The notes under the pieces are model-generated. The model worked only from the letters and a program-made list of their open reading frames with translations. It was not told the DNA's origin and did no database searches. From Vibrio toranzoniae (GTDB taxonomy: Bacteria > Pseudomonadota > Gammaproteobacteria > Enterobacterales > Vibrionaceae): a stretch of DNA of 64,000 nt. Numbering within the stretch: the first letter of the stretch is position 1; the number at the start of each line of letters is the position of its first letter. The stretch spans positions 248,001 through 312,000 of the forward strand of contig NZ_AP025514.1 in the NCBI RefSeq assembly GCF_024347655.1. The letters run 5' to 3'. The translations under genes were made by a program, and so were the position numbers. Shown here piece by piece: positions 19,996 to 31,770 of this stretch.

Positions 19996-22230
19996 ATGAA
20001 TATGACGATCAAAATACTGCCAGCTCGGTTAGCTAACCAAATCGCAGCGGGTGAAGTGGTAGAAAGGCCTGCCTCTGTTGTCAAAGAGTTGGTAGAGAAC
20101 AGTTTGGATTCAGGTGCCACACGTATCGATATCGATATCGAGAAAGGTGGCGCCAAGATGATCCGCGTTCGTGACAATGGCAAGGGGATCGTTAAAGATG
20201 AGCTTGCGTTGGCATTGAGCCGTCATGCTACCTCCAAAATCCATACCCTTGATGACCTTGAGGCGATCGTCAGCCTTGGTTTTCGTGGTGAAGCGTTGGC
20301 GAGTATTAGCTCTGTCGCACGCTTAACCATGACCTCTCGCCCTGCAACTCAAGATCAAGCTTGGGCTGCACACAGTGAAGGGCGAGAGATGCAGGTTAAA
20401 CTGCAGCCTGCTGCGCACCCTATTGGTACCTCGGTTGAGGTGTTGGATCTGTTCTTCAATACACCAGCACGGCGCAAGTTCTTACGTACCGAGAAAACCG
20501 AATTTACTCATATTGATGAACTGCTTAAGCGAATTGCGCTAAGCCGCTTTGATGTGACGATCAACCTGCGTCACAACGGCAAGATGATTCGTCAGTACCG
20601 TGCGGCCAAAACCGATGTTCAGGCTGAAAAGCGTATTGCAGCCGTGTGTGGTAATGCTTTTGTCCGTCATATGCTTAAGATTGAGCTCGAACATCAAGGG
20701 TTGAAACTTCATGGCTGGATCACCACGCCTGAAGGAGCAAGGCAGCAAAGCGATCTGCAATACTGCTATGTGAACGGCCGTATGATGCGCGACAAATTGA
20801 TCAACCATGCAATCCGTCAAAGCTATGAAACTAGCCTTCGACCAGACCAATTTGCGACGTATGTGTTGTTCATTGAGCTAGACCCGCATCAAGTCGACGT
20901 GAATGTGCACCCTGCCAAGCATGAAGTGCGTTTCCATCAAGCACGCCTTGTGCATGATTTTATTTACCAAGCATTGAGTGATGGTCTTGCGCAAAGTAAA
21001 CAGATCGACGCTGCGCCAATTAATCAGTCGGCTTTTCATCAATTAGACGTCGATCATTATCAGCAAGATGGTGTTGTTTCTGAATCTAGCGATGCGACCA
21101 ATGTTTCCGAACAAGAAGACACTGTGCCTGCCGATTCAGAGCAAAACTTAGTGTCAGAAAGGGTGCGACAGGCTATTGAGCAAACGCCAGCTTACCCAAG
21201 AAAATCAGAACCTGAACGAGCTTCTAATCGGTCTCAAGATCGTGTTAATGACGGCGGGCAAGACTATGCTTCATCAACTAGCTCCAGTTCATCAACCAGC
21301 CCAAATTCATCAACTAACGTAAGCTCGTCCACTCACCTCAGCTCGCTTGAGCGTGAAACCAATTTTACAGGCTCTCCTCGTCAAGAATGGATAGAGTCTC
21401 GCCCTGCACCGAAGAAAGAAAAAGAGTCGCACCAACACCATGCTGATCCCGCGCCTTCTAAGCGCGAAGTGAAAGCTTACAAAGAGCTTCTAAAAACCCC
21501 TGATTTTGATGAACAAGCCGTTGTGGATAGGCAAGTCGTTGTGGATAGATCAGAGGCAAACGTTGCGCCTTTGCAGAGGAATCCGATTTCGAATAAGCCT
21601 GACGATATTAAGCCCGTTGATACGAAACCAAGAGCTCCGGTAACTGACTTGGGGAAGGCGGTTACCGTTGTAGAGCGTCAGTACCTCGTGATGGGCAATA
21701 AAAATGGCTGTGTATTGGTTTCTTTGGCCAAGGCTGAGTTGTTGCGTGTTATTGGTCAAATGGATACTCAAAGTGGACCGTTGAAAAGCCAACCGTTGTT
21801 AGTGCCTTTATCTATTAAGCTTGGTAGTGAACTTGTCGAGGTGGCGAAAGCATTAAGCCAAACACTGACGTTACTTGGTATTGAGCTTAAGGCTCGCAAC
21901 AGTGAGACGGTGATGGTGATGGGCGTGCCTTCGCCCTTGAGACAGCAAAACTTACAAATTTTGATCCCAGATCTGTTATCTTACGCGGCTTCAATAAACG
22001 GCCAGATTGTAGAGCATCACGCGGCTAACGTTGTTAACGACCTGTTGCCATCACTGGCTTCCTGGATCGGGATTCAAACCGCGCAAGTAAAAAGCGACTA
22101 CACTTTATCTGAAGCGGTTCAGCTCGTTGGGGAACTTGAACAGCTTTGGCATGGTCTACTTCCATTAGATGATCCAGAGTTTGTTCATCCTATCGATTTT
22201 TCAGCGACCATAGCCGCGTTTTCGGTTTAA
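19996..22230 (+). CDS. mutL: DNA mismatch repair protein MutL
   Basis: A 744-residue GHKL-ATPase that couples MutS recognition to MutH incision. The N-terminal motifs [26 protein letters not shown] and [10 protein letters not shown] are intact. A long variable linker (about residues 345-535) contains a Ser/Thr-rich low-complexity run near residue 430, making the protein longer than the 615-residue E. coli form. The C-terminal dimerization domain lacks the DQHAxxERxxYE endonuclease motif, as expected where MutH is used. Confidence 0.96.
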   Translation: MNMTIKILPARLANQIAAGEVVERPASVVKELVENSLDSGATRIDIDIEKGGAKMIRVRDNGKGIVKDELALALSRHATSKIHTLDDLEAIVSLGFRGEALASISSVARLTMTSRPATQDQAWAAHSEGREMQVKLQPAAHPIGTSVEVLDLFFNTPARRKFLRTEKTEFTHIDELLKRIALSRFDVTINLRHNGKMIRQYRAAKTDVQAEKRIAAVCGNAFVRHMLKIELEHQGLKLHGWITTPEGARQQSDLQYCYVNGRMMRDKLINHAIRQSYETSLRPDQFATYVLFIELDPHQVDVNVHPAKHEVRFHQARLVHDFIYQALSDGLAQSKQIDAAPINQSAFHQLDVDHYQQDGVVSESSDATNVSEQEDTVPADSEQNLVSERVRQAIEQTPAYPRKSEPERASNRSQDRVNDGGQDYASSTSSSSSTSPNSSTNVSSSTHLSSLERETNFTGSPRQEWIESRPAPKKEKESHQHHADPAPSKREVKAYKELLKTPDFDEQAVVDRQVVVDRSEANVAPLQRNPISNKPDDIKPVDTKPRAPVTDLGKAVTVVERQYLVMGNKNGCVLVSLAKAELLRVIGQMDTQSGPLKSQPLLVPLSIKLGSELVEVAKALSQTLTLLGIELKARNSETVMVMGVPSPLRQQNLQILIPDLLSYAASINGQIVEHHAANVVNDLLPSLASWIGIQTAQVKSDYTLSEAVQLVGELEQLWHGLLPLDDPEFVHPIDFSATIAAFSV

Positions 22231-22326
22231 CTTTTTCGCGACCACATTTATCTTTTCAGCTGAATGTATCGCGACATAAAGCCCTTTGCTATAAAGGCTC
22301 TAACAGAGAAAATTATACTAAATATC

Positions 22327-23259
22327 ATGACTGAAAAATTACCTTTAGCGTTGTTTTTAATGGGCCCAACGGCATCAGGAAAAACAGAGTTAGCTATCCG
22401 CTTACGTCAGAAATTCCCAGTAGAGATCATCAGTGTCGATTCGGCATTGATCTACAAAGATATGGATATTGGCACCGCTAAACCGGATGCGGAAGAGCTC
22501 GCGCTTGCGCCTCATCGCTTGATTGATATTCTGGATCCCAGCGAAGCGTATTCGGCGGCAGATTTTCGTCGTGATGCGATCAATGAAATGAATAAGATTG
22601 TCGCGGAAGGGAAAATCCCGTTACTGGTCGGTGGCACAATGCTGTATTACAAGGCCCTGTTGGAAGGTTTATCGCCATTACCTGCCGCGGATCCAGAGAT
22701 TCGTCAGCAAATTGAAGCGGAATCTATCGAGCAAGGCTGGCAAGCACTACATGATCAATTAAGAGAGATAGATCCCGTCTCCGCTGAAAGAATACACCGA
22801 AATGATCCACAAAGGCTTTCAAGGGCATTGGAAGTTTATCGAATTTCGGGTAAAACATTAACTGAGCTCACTCAAACGAAAGGCGATAGCCTGCCATTTC
22901 GTGTAAAACAATTTGCTATAGCTCCCAAGGAAAGGACTGAACTCCATCGCCGTATTGAGCTGCGTTTTGAGAAGATGATAGAAGCGGGTTTTGAAGAGGA
23001 AATGAAGGCGCTGTACGCCAGAAAAGATCTTCACCCAGAGCTCCCATCGATCCGATGCGTTGGTTATAGGCAGATGTGGGATTATTTAGACGGGAATTGT
23101 GATTTAGACGAAGCGGTTTTCCGTGGTGTCTGTGCAACCCGTCAGTTGGCCAAGCGACAAATCACCTGGTTGCGCAGTTGGGATGATTTAACTTGGTTAG
23201 ATAGCGAAAACATTGAACAAGCGTTAGAAACTCTTTCAGATGCAATAGCATCTGATTAG
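22327..23259 (+). CDS. miaA: tRNA dimethylallyltransferase
   Basis: A 310-residue enzyme that transfers a dimethylallyl group to A37 of UNN-decoding tRNAs, the first step of ms2i6A. The P-loop is [13 protein letters not shown], with the conserved [18 protein letters not shown] and [11 protein letters not shown] segments. The start [11 protein letters not shown] was chosen; the frame opens earlier at 22264 but those 21 residues are not typical of the family. It lies between mutL and hfq, as in enterics. Confidence 0.96.
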   Translation: MTEKLPLALFLMGPTASGKTELAIRLRQKFPVEIISVDSALIYKDMDIGTAKPDAEELALAPHRLIDILDPSEAYSAADFRRDAINEMNKIVAEGKIPLLVGGTMLYYKALLEGLSPLPAADPEIRQQIEAESIEQGWQALHDQLREIDPVSAERIHRNDPQRLSRALEVYRISGKTLTELTQTKGDSLPFRVKQFAIAPKERTELHRRIELRFEKMIEAGFEEEMKALYARKDLHPELPSIRCVGYRQMWDYLDGNCDLDEAVFRGVCATRQLAKRQITWLRSWDDLTWLDSENIEQALETLSDAIASD

Positions 23260-23311
23260 TATTGCTGTGTATAATGTGATCGCTTTTGCGTGAATATACT
23301 CTGGAAAGGAT

Positions 23312-23366
23312 CCGTTATTGAGGCTTTTAAAAAATCACAGCCTTTCAATAACAACGGAGTTTTTTT
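23312..23366 (+). terminator. Terminator/attenuator between miaA and hfq
   Basis: A long stem pairs CCGTTATTGAGGCT with AGCCTTTCAATAACAACGG (with bulges) and is followed by seven T. It lies 53 bp after miaA and 86 bp before hfq, so it separates hfq from miaA read-through or attenuates it. Confidence 0.7.
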
Positions 23367-23421
23367 ATTCATTTAGCTCAGATGCAAAGGCCGCACCTTT
23401 TGTGCACCACTAGCTAAATAA

Positions 23422-23715
<294 letters not shown>

Positions 23716-23759
23716 TTATTTAACGAATACAGCACATGCTGTAATAAGGAGTTGGTTGC

Positions 23760-25067
23760 TTGTTTGACCGTTATGAATCCGGCGAGCGAGCCGTACTTGT
23801 TCATATCAACTTCACGCAAGAGGGAGAATGGGAAGACCTAAGCGAATGTGAAATGCTGGTCTCCTCTGCGGGGGTAGAAACGCTACAAGTGATTACTGGT
23901 AGCCGCCAATCCCCACTCCCTAAATACTACGTTGGAGAAGGTAAAGCCCTAGAAATTGCTCAAGCCGTTCAGCTGACCGGTGCTGAAATTGTGATTTTTA
24001 ACCACTCTCTCTCTCCTGCCCAAGAGCGAAACCTCGAGCAATTGTGTAAATGTCGTGTGATTGATCGCACGGGGTTGATCTTAGATATCTTTGCACAACG
24101 TGCGCGAACTCATGAAGGTAAGCTACAAGTTGAGCTCGCTCAACTTCGTCATATCTCTACTCGACTGATTCGTGGTTGGACTCACCTTGAAAGGCAGAAA
24201 GGTGGTATTGGTCTTCGTGGTCCAGGTGAAACTCAGCTGGAAACTGATCGACGTTTGTTGCGTGACCGTATAAAGGCAATACTGCGTCGTTTAGCCAAAG
24301 TAGCTAAACAACGTGAACAAGGACGACGTGCTCGTCATCGAGCTGAAATCCCAACAATTTCTTTGGTTGGTTATACCAACGCAGGGAAATCAACACTTTT
24401 CAATCGCATCACAAGTGCAGGTGTTTATGCAGCAGATCAACTGTTTGCAACCTTAGACCCAACACTACGTAAGATTGATTTGGCAGATGTCGGGCCTGCA
24501 ATTCTCGCAGATACCGTAGGTTTTATCCGTCATTTACCACACGACTTGGTCGCTGCGTTCAAGGCTACGTTACAAGAGACGCAGGAAGCTGACATTTTGT
24601 TACATGTTGTTGATGCCAGTGATGACCGCTTTCGTGAGAACATTCAGGCGGTTCATGAAGTATTAGAAGAAATTGATGCTCATGAAGTGCCAACCCTTGT
24701 AGTCATGAATAAAATTGACTGCATGGAAGACCAAAAACCTCGAATTGAAAGAGACGAAGAGGGCGCACCTCGCGCTGTTTGGGTTTCTGCAATGGAAGGA
24801 GAAGGTATTGAACTGCTGTTTGAAGCTTTAACTGAGCGTTTAGCTAGCCAGATGGTTCAATTCCGGTTGTGTATTCCACATCAACATCAGGGCCGTATTC
24901 GCAGCTTATTCTTTGAGATGAAATGTATTCAACAAGAAGAGTATGATGAAAATGGTAACTTGTTGATAGATATCCGAATGCAACAAATAGATTGGTCTAA
25001 ACTTGAAAAAAGAGAAGGGGCGCTCTTAGGTGACTTTATCGTTACCAAAGAGACTGCTACAGTATAA
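23760..25067 (+). CDS. hflX: Ribosome-associated GTPase HflX (TTG start)
   Basis: A 435-residue Obg-HflX GTPase that splits stalled ribosomes under stress. The N-terminal glycine-rich domain (KGGIGLRGPGETQLETDRR) precedes the G domain (G1 GYTNAGKSTLFN, G3 DTVGF, G4 NKID). The start is a TTG codon supported by AAGGAG eight bases upstream and by MFDRYESGERAVLVHINFTQ aligning with family N-termini. It lies between hfq and hflK. Confidence 0.95.
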   Translation: MFDRYESGERAVLVHINFTQEGEWEDLSECEMLVSSAGVETLQVITGSRQSPLPKYYVGEGKALEIAQAVQLTGAEIVIFNHSLSPAQERNLEQLCKCRVIDRTGLILDIFAQRARTHEGKLQVELAQLRHISTRLIRGWTHLERQKGGIGLRGPGETQLETDRRLLRDRIKAILRRLAKVAKQREQGRRARHRAEIPTISLVGYTNAGKSTLFNRITSAGVYAADQLFATLDPTLRKIDLADVGPAILADTVGFIRHLPHDLVAAFKATLQETQEADILLHVVDASDDRFRENIQAVHEVLEEIDAHEVPTLVVMNKIDCMEDQKPRIERDEEGAPRAVWVSAMEGEGIELLFEALTERLASQMVQFRLCIPHQHQGRIRSLFFEMKCIQQEEYDENGNLLIDIRMQQIDWSKLEKREGALLGDFIVTKETATV

Positions 25068-25094
25068 CGTCATATCAAATGATGGAGCTTTCTA

Positions 25095-26297
25095 ATGGCG
25101 TGGAATGAGCCTGGAAATAATAACAACGGTGATAATAACGGCCGCGATAATGACCCTTGGGGTAATAAAAATAATCGCGGCGGCCGAGATCAAGGACCGC
25201 CAGATCTAGACGAAGTGTTTAATAAACTAAGTCAAAAGTTAGGTGGCAAGTTTGGTAAAAAAGGTGGTGGCGGTAACGGACCATCTATTGGTGGAGGCGG
25301 TGCAATTGGCTTTGGTGTCATTGCCGTTATTGCCATTGCTATCTGGTTCTTCGCTGGTTTCTACACAGTTGGTGAGGCAGAAAGAGCAGTCGTGCTTCGA
25401 CTGGGTCAGTTTGATCGTATCGAAGAACCTGGCCTTAACTGGCACCCACGTTTCATCGATGAAGTGAAATCGGAACAACTGGTAAACGTTCAAGCGATTC
25501 GTTCGCTACGTGCTTCAGGCACGATGCTGACAAAAGACGAAAACGTTGTGACCGTTGAGATGGGCGTTCAATACCGTGTTTCTGACCCATACAAATACTT
25601 GTATCGTGTAACGAATGCGGACGACAGTTTACGTCAAGCAACCGATTCTGCGCTTCGTGCGGTGATTGGTGATTCACTGATGGATAGTATCCTAACGAGT
25701 GGCCGTCAACAGATTCGTCAAAGCACTCAAGAAACGCTCAATCGTATTATCGATAGCTACGACATGGGTATTCTGATTGTTGATGTGAACTTCCAGTCAG
25801 CACGTCCACCAGAGCAAGTGAAAGATGCATTTGATGATGCAATCGCGGCTCGTGAGGATGAAGAGCGTTTCGAACGTGAAGCTGAAGCATACCGAAATGA
25901 CATTCTTCCAAAAGCAACAGGTCGTGCTGAGCGTTTGAAGAAAGAAGCGGTTGGTTATTCAGAGCGCACCGTTAATGGTGCTCTAGGTCAAGTGGCTCAG
26001 TTCGAGAAACTGCTACCGGAATACCAAGCAGCGCCTGAAGTAACACGTAACCGTATGTACTTAGATACAATGGAAAAAGTGTACTCAAGCACATCGAAAG
26101 TGCTGATTGATTCTGAATCAAGCGGTAACTTGCTATACCTACCAATTGATAAGCTAGGTGCTCAAGGTGAAGGTCAGTCGGGTAAGCGCTCGAAAAAAGC
26201 CCCATCGACTTACGATCAAATTGAGCTAGAAACTCAAGCGGATCCAAAGTCTAGCACTCAAACTCGTTCAGATAGTTCACGTCAAGGGAGATACTAA
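25095..26297 (+). CDS. hflK: FtsH protease modulator HflK
   Basis: A 400-residue membrane protein of the SPFH/prohibitin family. The N-terminal 60 residues are Asn/Gly-rich and cytoplasmic, then a single membrane helix (about 69-91, IGFGVIAVIAIAIWFFAGFY) leads into the periplasmic band-7 domain and a coiled coil (EERFEREAEAYRND). With HflC it forms the cage around FtsH that controls its access to membrane substrates. hflC starts two bases after its stop, so they are cotranslated. Confidence 0.95.
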   Translation: MAWNEPGNNNNGDNNGRDNDPWGNKNNRGGRDQGPPDLDEVFNKLSQKLGGKFGKKGGGGNGPSIGGGGAIGFGVIAVIAIAIWFFAGFYTVGEAERAVVLRLGQFDRIEEPGLNWHPRFIDEVKSEQLVNVQAIRSLRASGTMLTKDENVVTVEMGVQYRVSDPYKYLYRVTNADDSLRQATDSALRAVIGDSLMDSILTSGRQQIRQSTQETLNRIIDSYDMGILIVDVNFQSARPPEQVKDAFDDAIAAREDEERFEREAEAYRNDILPKATGRAERLKKEAVGYSERTVNGALGQVAQFEKLLPEYQAAPEVTRNRMYLDTMEKVYSSTSKVLIDSESSGNLLYLPIDKLGAQGEGQSGKRSKKAPSTYDQIELETQADPKSSTQTRSDSSRQGRY

Positions 26298-26299
26298 TA

Positions 26300-27280
26300 A
26301 TGCGTAAGTTAATGATCCCTGTATTGGTTGTGACATTGGCTTTACTACTAATGTCAGTGTTTGTGATTCCTGAAGGCGAGCGCGGTATCGTGATTCGTTT
26401 TGGTCGTGTATTGAAAGATAATAATGATATCTCTCAGATCCACGAACCGGGTCTGCACTTTAAGTTGCCATTGTTCGACCGTGTGAAAACACTTGATGCG
26501 CGTATTCAGACAATGGATGGTCGTTCAGACCGTTTCGTAACGTCAGAGAAAAAAGACGTCATCATTGATTCATACGTTAAGTGGCGTATCCAAGACTTCG
26601 GTCAATACTACTTGGCAACAGGTGGCGGTAATGCATTGACGGCTGAAGCGCTACTTGAGCGTAAAGTAACGGATGTATTACGTTCTGAGATCGGTTCGCG
26701 TGAAATTAAGCAAATCGTGTCAGGTCCTCGTAATGAGGATATTCTGCCAGACTCTGCTGATAGCGAAGTTGTGACAACGGTAGCGGCTGCAGAAGCGCTA
26801 GAGGTGGATGGTGAACGCGATAAGATCATGGCAAACGTGTTGTCTGATACTCGTGAGAGTGCGTTTAAAGATCTTGGTGTTGAAGTCGTTGATTTCCGTA
26901 TGAAGAAAATCAACCTTCCAGACAACATCAGTGACTCTATCTATAAGCGTATGCGTGCCGAGCGTGAATCGGTTGCCCGTAAGCACCGTTCACAAGGTCG
27001 TGAGAAAGCAGAAGTTATTCGCGCTCAAGCTGAGCTAGAAGTAGCGACTGTGCTTGCTGAAGCGGATCGTACCGCTCGAATCACGCGCGGTGATGCCGAT
27101 GCAGAAGCAGCGAAGATCTACTCAGATGCTTTCAACAAAGATCCTGAGTTCTATGGTTTCATGCGTTCACTGCAAGCTTATGAGACATCATTTAGCGATA
27201 AGAGCGACATTCTAGTACTGGATCCGAAGACAGACTTCTTCCGTTACATGAATCAAGCAAGTGGTGTTCAAGCAAAATAA
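26300..27280 (+). CDS. hflC: FtsH protease modulator HflC
   Basis: A 326-residue partner of HflK. The N-terminal signal anchor (about 5-22) is followed by a band-7 domain (EGERGIVIRFGRVL) and a helical region with heptads (EKAEVIRAQAELEVATVLAEAD). The conserved C-terminal FYGFMRSLQAYETSF ends the SPFH part. The gene is the last of the hfq-hflX-hflK-hflC run and is followed by a classic terminator. Confidence 0.95.
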   Translation: MRKLMIPVLVVTLALLLMSVFVIPEGERGIVIRFGRVLKDNNDISQIHEPGLHFKLPLFDRVKTLDARIQTMDGRSDRFVTSEKKDVIIDSYVKWRIQDFGQYYLATGGGNALTAEALLERKVTDVLRSEIGSREIKQIVSGPRNEDILPDSADSEVVTTVAAAEALEVDGERDKIMANVLSDTRESAFKDLGVEVVDFRMKKINLPDNISDSIYKRMRAERESVARKHRSQGREKAEVIRAQAELEVATVLAEADRTARITRGDADAEAAKIYSDAFNKDPEFYGFMRSLQAYETSFSDKSDILVLDPKTDFFRYMNQASGVQAK

Positions 27281-27322
27281 GCGGATTCGTGAGTTAATGA
27301 CTAACAGAATGCGTTAAAAATC

Positions 27323-27354
27323 AAAAGGCTCCCATCATGGGAGCCTTTTTGTTT
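27323..27354 (+). terminator. Terminator after hflC
   Basis: The stem AAGGCTCCCAT / ATGGGAGCCTT with a very short loop is followed by a T-rich tract, 43 bp past the hflC stop codon. Confidence 0.9.
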
Positions 27355-27425
27355 TCTGGCAGCTGAGAATTCACTGTTTTGGAACTTCAGGGAGGCCGCT
27401 CAACCGCGTTGTGCTTGGAGAAAGC

Positions 27426-27617
27426 CTAACGATAAGTCATGAACGCGATAACCGCTCCGGCGACAACAAGACAGCCTCCAATGCGACGTAGTTGGGTGTC
27501 TGGTTGCTGGCTAAGTTGGGCAACCATATTTCTCCAACCGTTTGGTGCCACTAAGGGCCCAAGCCCCTCGACGATAAGAACAAGCCCAATAGCGAGCCAA
27601 ATTGAATGGGACATCAT
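27426..27617 (-). CDS. yjeT: DUF2065 small membrane protein (YjeT family)
   Basis: A 63-residue protein with two hydrophobic helices (about 4-24 and 45-61) and the family signature GLVLIVEGLGPLVAPNGWR. Function unknown. In E. coli yjeT lies between hflC and purA in the same direction; here it sits at the same place but on the opposite strand. Two consecutive ATG codons (27617 and 27614) could start it; the difference is one residue. Confidence 0.8.
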   Translation of the reverse strand: MMSHSIWLAIGLVLIVEGLGPLVAPNGWRNMVAQLSQQPDTQLRRIGGCLVVAGAVIAFMTYR

Positions 27618-27765
27618 GCTGCCTTATATTTATAAAAAGATAATGATATCAGCATCTTTAAAGCTCCGCCCCGAGTTATCGCAGATTTGTTTTTGAATGG
27701 CCTTGATGATTATGCACAAAAAGTGACTGCAAGAAGCGTAATTCAGTGCTAGAATCCATTTTTAA

Positions 27766-29103
<1,338 letters not shown>

Positions 29104-29156
29104 TGCCTGCCTGAGTGATTCAGCACATAAAGTGTTGTGATAATTAAATCGTTTCT

Positions 29157-29185
29157 AAAAGCCGACTTTGTTAAGTCGGCTTTTT
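29157..29185 (+). terminator. Terminator after purA
   Basis: AAAAGCCGACTT / AAGTCGGCTTTT stem, loop TGTT, T tract. It lies 53 bp past the purA stop. Confidence 0.9.
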
Positions 29186-29208
29186 AATACCTGCAATTTG
29201 AGAGTCGA

Positions 29209-29370
29209 ATACCAATCACAGTAAGTAAGTGATCAAAAATAGCGCCGGAAAAATGCTTGAGAACAAGGCAGAATTTTTCGATAAGTAGTTATTCTACAAT
29301 CAAAAACTCTAACGAAGTTATCGAGTATTTTAACAAGCTAGAGTGAGCAGTTATTTACTACGATTGGTAT
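29209..29370. repeat. MITE-like palindromic repeat element, 162 bp
   Basis: The ends are inverted repeats of about 23 bp (left ATACCAATCACAGTAAGTAA, right its near complement; 19 of 23 match). The interior is non-coding, with local pairing (TTTTTCGATAAG and GTTATCGAG-type arms). The layout suggests a dispersed non-autonomous element of the kind found in Vibrio intergenic regions. No second copy was noticed in this window. Confidence 0.6.
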
Positions 29371-29438
29371 ATAGCTTTGGGTGGTGATATTTTGCACGCC
29401 ATCTGGCAAAATATTGCCCGTTAGCGGCAAGTTTTGTC

Positions 29439-29465
29439 TAAAGCCGTCAAGGTTATTGCCGATAC
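29439..29465 (+). promoter_or_regulatory. Sigma-28 (FliA) promoter of motX
   Basis: TAAA, exactly 15 bp, then GCCGATAC: this matches the flagellar sigma-28 consensus TAAA-N15-GCCGATAA in 11 of 12 positions. It lies 98 bp upstream of motX, a late flagellar gene. Confidence 0.75.
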
Positions 29466-29563
29466 AGATATCATGGAAAGTGAAGTTCACCCTATTTTGT
29501 GCGCGTAGAAATCCTCTGTCGCCCTCAATAGATAACTTTAACGACAGATAATAGAGTGCAGGT

Positions 29564-30199
29564 ATGAGGCTACGAATTGTAGCAGCTTCATTGATAATGG
29601 CGCTGAGCTCACCCTTGAGTCATGCAAATTTGGCTGATGTGGGAGAGCCCGTTCCAATATATACAGAAGCTGAATTGATTAAATTAATTGAGAATAATCA
29701 ACACCTAGAGCGCGTGAAAGCTGATAAGTGCCAGTTAGTTGAAGATATCGTTGCGCGTGCGACGCGTATCAGCTTGCCTTCTTATGAGTTTTTATATGGT
29801 GATATGTTGGCGTGGGGTGTATGTGTTCCTCAAGACGTAGAGCTTGGTCTGTATTATATGGAAAACGCAGCACATCAAGGTTTACCCGCCGCGTTAGAGC
29901 AGTTGGGACGTTATTATTCTCGTGGTACTTTGGTTCAACAAGACAAAGAGCGTGCGATTCCGTATTTACGTGAAGCGGCTGCTATGGGGAACCTAAGTGC
30001 GAGTATTCATTTAGCTGAGCTGTTGCTACGTGACTATGGTAGCCCGCTAGATTATGAAGATGCTTATCGCTGGTTATATAACTCGGTAACGGCAGACCAA
30101 AGGCAACACAAGCGCATTACTGTACTTAGAAGTGGGTTAGAGCAGAGAATGCCTGAAAACATTATCGCTCGAGCCAAGCGCCGAGATGTATTCTGGTAA
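29564..30199 (+). CDS. motX: Sodium-type flagellar motor protein MotX
   Basis: A 211-residue periplasmic protein of the T ring that joins the PomA/PomB sodium stator to the polar flagellar motor. It has a signal peptide (about 1-21, ending SHANLADVG) and Sel1-like repeats (about 85-175; YYMENAAHQGLPAALEQLG and the next unit YLREAAAMGNLSASIHLAEL). The length and the ending RRDVFW fit MotX of other vibrios. It has its own sigma-28 promoter. MotX indicates a sodium-driven polar flagellum. Confidence 0.93.
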   Translation: MRLRIVAASLIMALSSPLSHANLADVGEPVPIYTEAELIKLIENNQHLERVKADKCQLVEDIVARATRISLPSYEFLYGDMLAWGVCVPQDVELGLYYMENAAHQGLPAALEQLGRYYSRGTLVQQDKERAIPYLREAAAMGNLSASIHLAELLLRDYGSPLDYEDAYRWLYNSVTADQRQHKRITVLRSGLEQRMPENIIARAKRRDVFW

Positions 30200-30271
30200 C
30201 CCCGATACTATTTTAGGTTGATGATTAACTCCTGCACTCGTTACTCATCAATATTAAGGTAGATAGAAACA

Positions 30272-30310
30272 GAAAGGCCTCGCCGGTGAATACCTGCGAG
30301 GCCTTTTTTG
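30272..30310. terminator. Bidirectional terminator between motX and the amidohydrolase
   Basis: AAAGGCCTCGC / GCGAGGCCTTT stem with a 12-base loop and a T tract. It can serve both convergent genes. Confidence 0.85.
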
Positions 30311-30360
30311 ATCTGCACGGTTTTTTATTTTTAAAAAGCGTAGCGAGCTAGTGTTCGTCG

Positions 30361-31770
30361 TTACTGCACAACCTCACCAGACTCAATGACCGTTTCACGA
30401 ACAACTTTGGTGAAATCGAGTGCTTCTTGACGAATCTTATCTTCGTCTACTGTCAGCATGTTGCGGTCTTGCATGATGATTTTGCCATCTACGATGGTGT
30501 GGCGAACGTTCCCCGAGTTTGCAGAGTACACTAAGGCTGAATATGGGTTGTACACAGGAACCATATTTGGTGCCTTGGTATCGATTACTATGATGTCGGC
30601 CAGTTTGCCTGCTTCAAGAGAACCGATTTTATCTTCCATGTGCAATGCTTTGGCTGCGCCCATTGTTGCCATGTCGATCACTTTGAGCGGCGGCATCGCA
30701 GCACGGTCTTTATTAACCAGCTTGTGAACCTTAGCCACTTGGTTGAACTCATCAATCGTGCTCAGTGTGTTACCAGACATCGGCCCATCGGTACCTAAAC
30801 CGATACGTATGTTCTTGTCATACATCTTAAGGGCAGGGGATACGCCTTTCGCTGATTTGATATTGGCACTCATGTTATGAGCAACGCCCATGTCTGACTT
30901 TTTCACCAGTTCGATATCTTGATCATCCACTAAGATCATATGTGCGCCAACGAGGTTTTTGTTGAGTGCACCAATGCTGTCCATGTATTGAACTGGTGAT
31001 AGTCCATTTGAACGCTCTGCGATTTTCTCTTCTTCACGGTGTGATTCTGCAAGGTGAATCATCACTGGCACATCTAGCTCTAAAGAGAGTTTAGAAATTT
31101 TCTGCAGGATCTCAGTCGTATTTGTGTAAGGCGCATGTGGGGCAAACGCTGGCGTAATTCGAGGATGATCTTTGTATTCTTCGATGAAGTTCAGTGCGTA
31201 CTTAATCCCTTCTTCGGCATTGGCCGCATCGGCGACTGGGAACTTAATCACGCTTTCACCTAAAATGGCACGCATCCCGATCTGGTCGACAGTTTTCGCC
31301 ACTTCATCCTCAAAGTAGTACATATCGGCGTAAGTGGTGACACCGCCTTTCACCATTTCAACGTTACCTAGGTTAGCACCAATGCGGACCATGTCTCGCG
31401 AAACCAGTTTCTTTTCTAGTGGGAAGATGTAGCGATGGAGGCGATCGGGCACATCATCGGCGAGTGAACGGAAAACCGTCATCGATACGTGAGTATGAGT
31501 ATTAATGAGACCGGGCATGACGATATCGCCATCCACATCGAGTACTTGCTTAGCTTGGTATTGCTTCTCTAATGAAGCATCGCCTACCGCAATGATTTTG
31601 TTGTTTTTTACGACAACAGTACCGTTCTCATAAACCGTTTTGTCTTGGTTCATCGTGAGAACCATAGCATCGGTAATCATCAGATCGGCTTTTTCCATCG
31701 CTGAACTGGCGAATGAAAATAGGGCTAGGCTTGTCATTGCAGAAGCCAATAAAGTGCGTTTAAGTTTCAT
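30361..31770 (-). CDS. Exported amidohydrolase (MtaD/TrzA-like deaminase family)
   Basis: A 469-residue metal-dependent hydrolase. The TIM-barrel metal site is complete: NTHTHVS (HxH), the APHAPY region, IHLAESH, and GLGTDGPMS with the catalytic Asp. Family members deaminate S-adenosylhomocysteine, methylthioadenosine, guanine or triazines. Unusually there is an N-terminal signal peptide (MKLKRTLLASAMTSLALFSF, cleavage near SSAMEK), so the enzyme should be periplasmic. The substrate is not determinable. It is monocistronic and convergent with motX. Confidence 0.85.
   Translation of the reverse strand: MKLKRTLLASAMTSLALFSFASSAMEKADLMITDAMVLTMNQDKTVYENGTVVVKNNKIIAVGDASLEKQYQAKQVLDVDGDIVMPGLINTHTHVSMTVFRSLADDVPDRLHRYIFPLEKKLVSRDMVRIGANLGNVEMVKGGVTTYADMYYFEDEVAKTVDQIGMRAILGESVIKFPVADAANAEEGIKYALNFIEEYKDHPRITPAFAPHAPYTNTTEILQKISKLSLELDVPVMIHLAESHREEEKIAERSNGLSPVQYMDSIGALNKNLVGAHMILVDDQDIELVKKSDMGVAHNMSANIKSAKGVSPALKMYDKNIRIGLGTDGPMSGNTLSTIDEFNQVAKVHKLVNKDRAAMPPLKVIDMATMGAAKALHMEDKIGSLEAGKLADIIVIDTKAPNMVPVYNPYSALVYSANSGNVRHTIVDGKIIMQDRNMLTVDEDKIRQEALDFTKVVRETVIESGEVVQ

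Noticed and set aside
23269-23275. TATAAT upstream of hfq as a strong sigma-70 promoter
   Set aside because: The -10 is perfect but no acceptable -35 or extended -10 lies at the right distance, so it was not listed as a feature.
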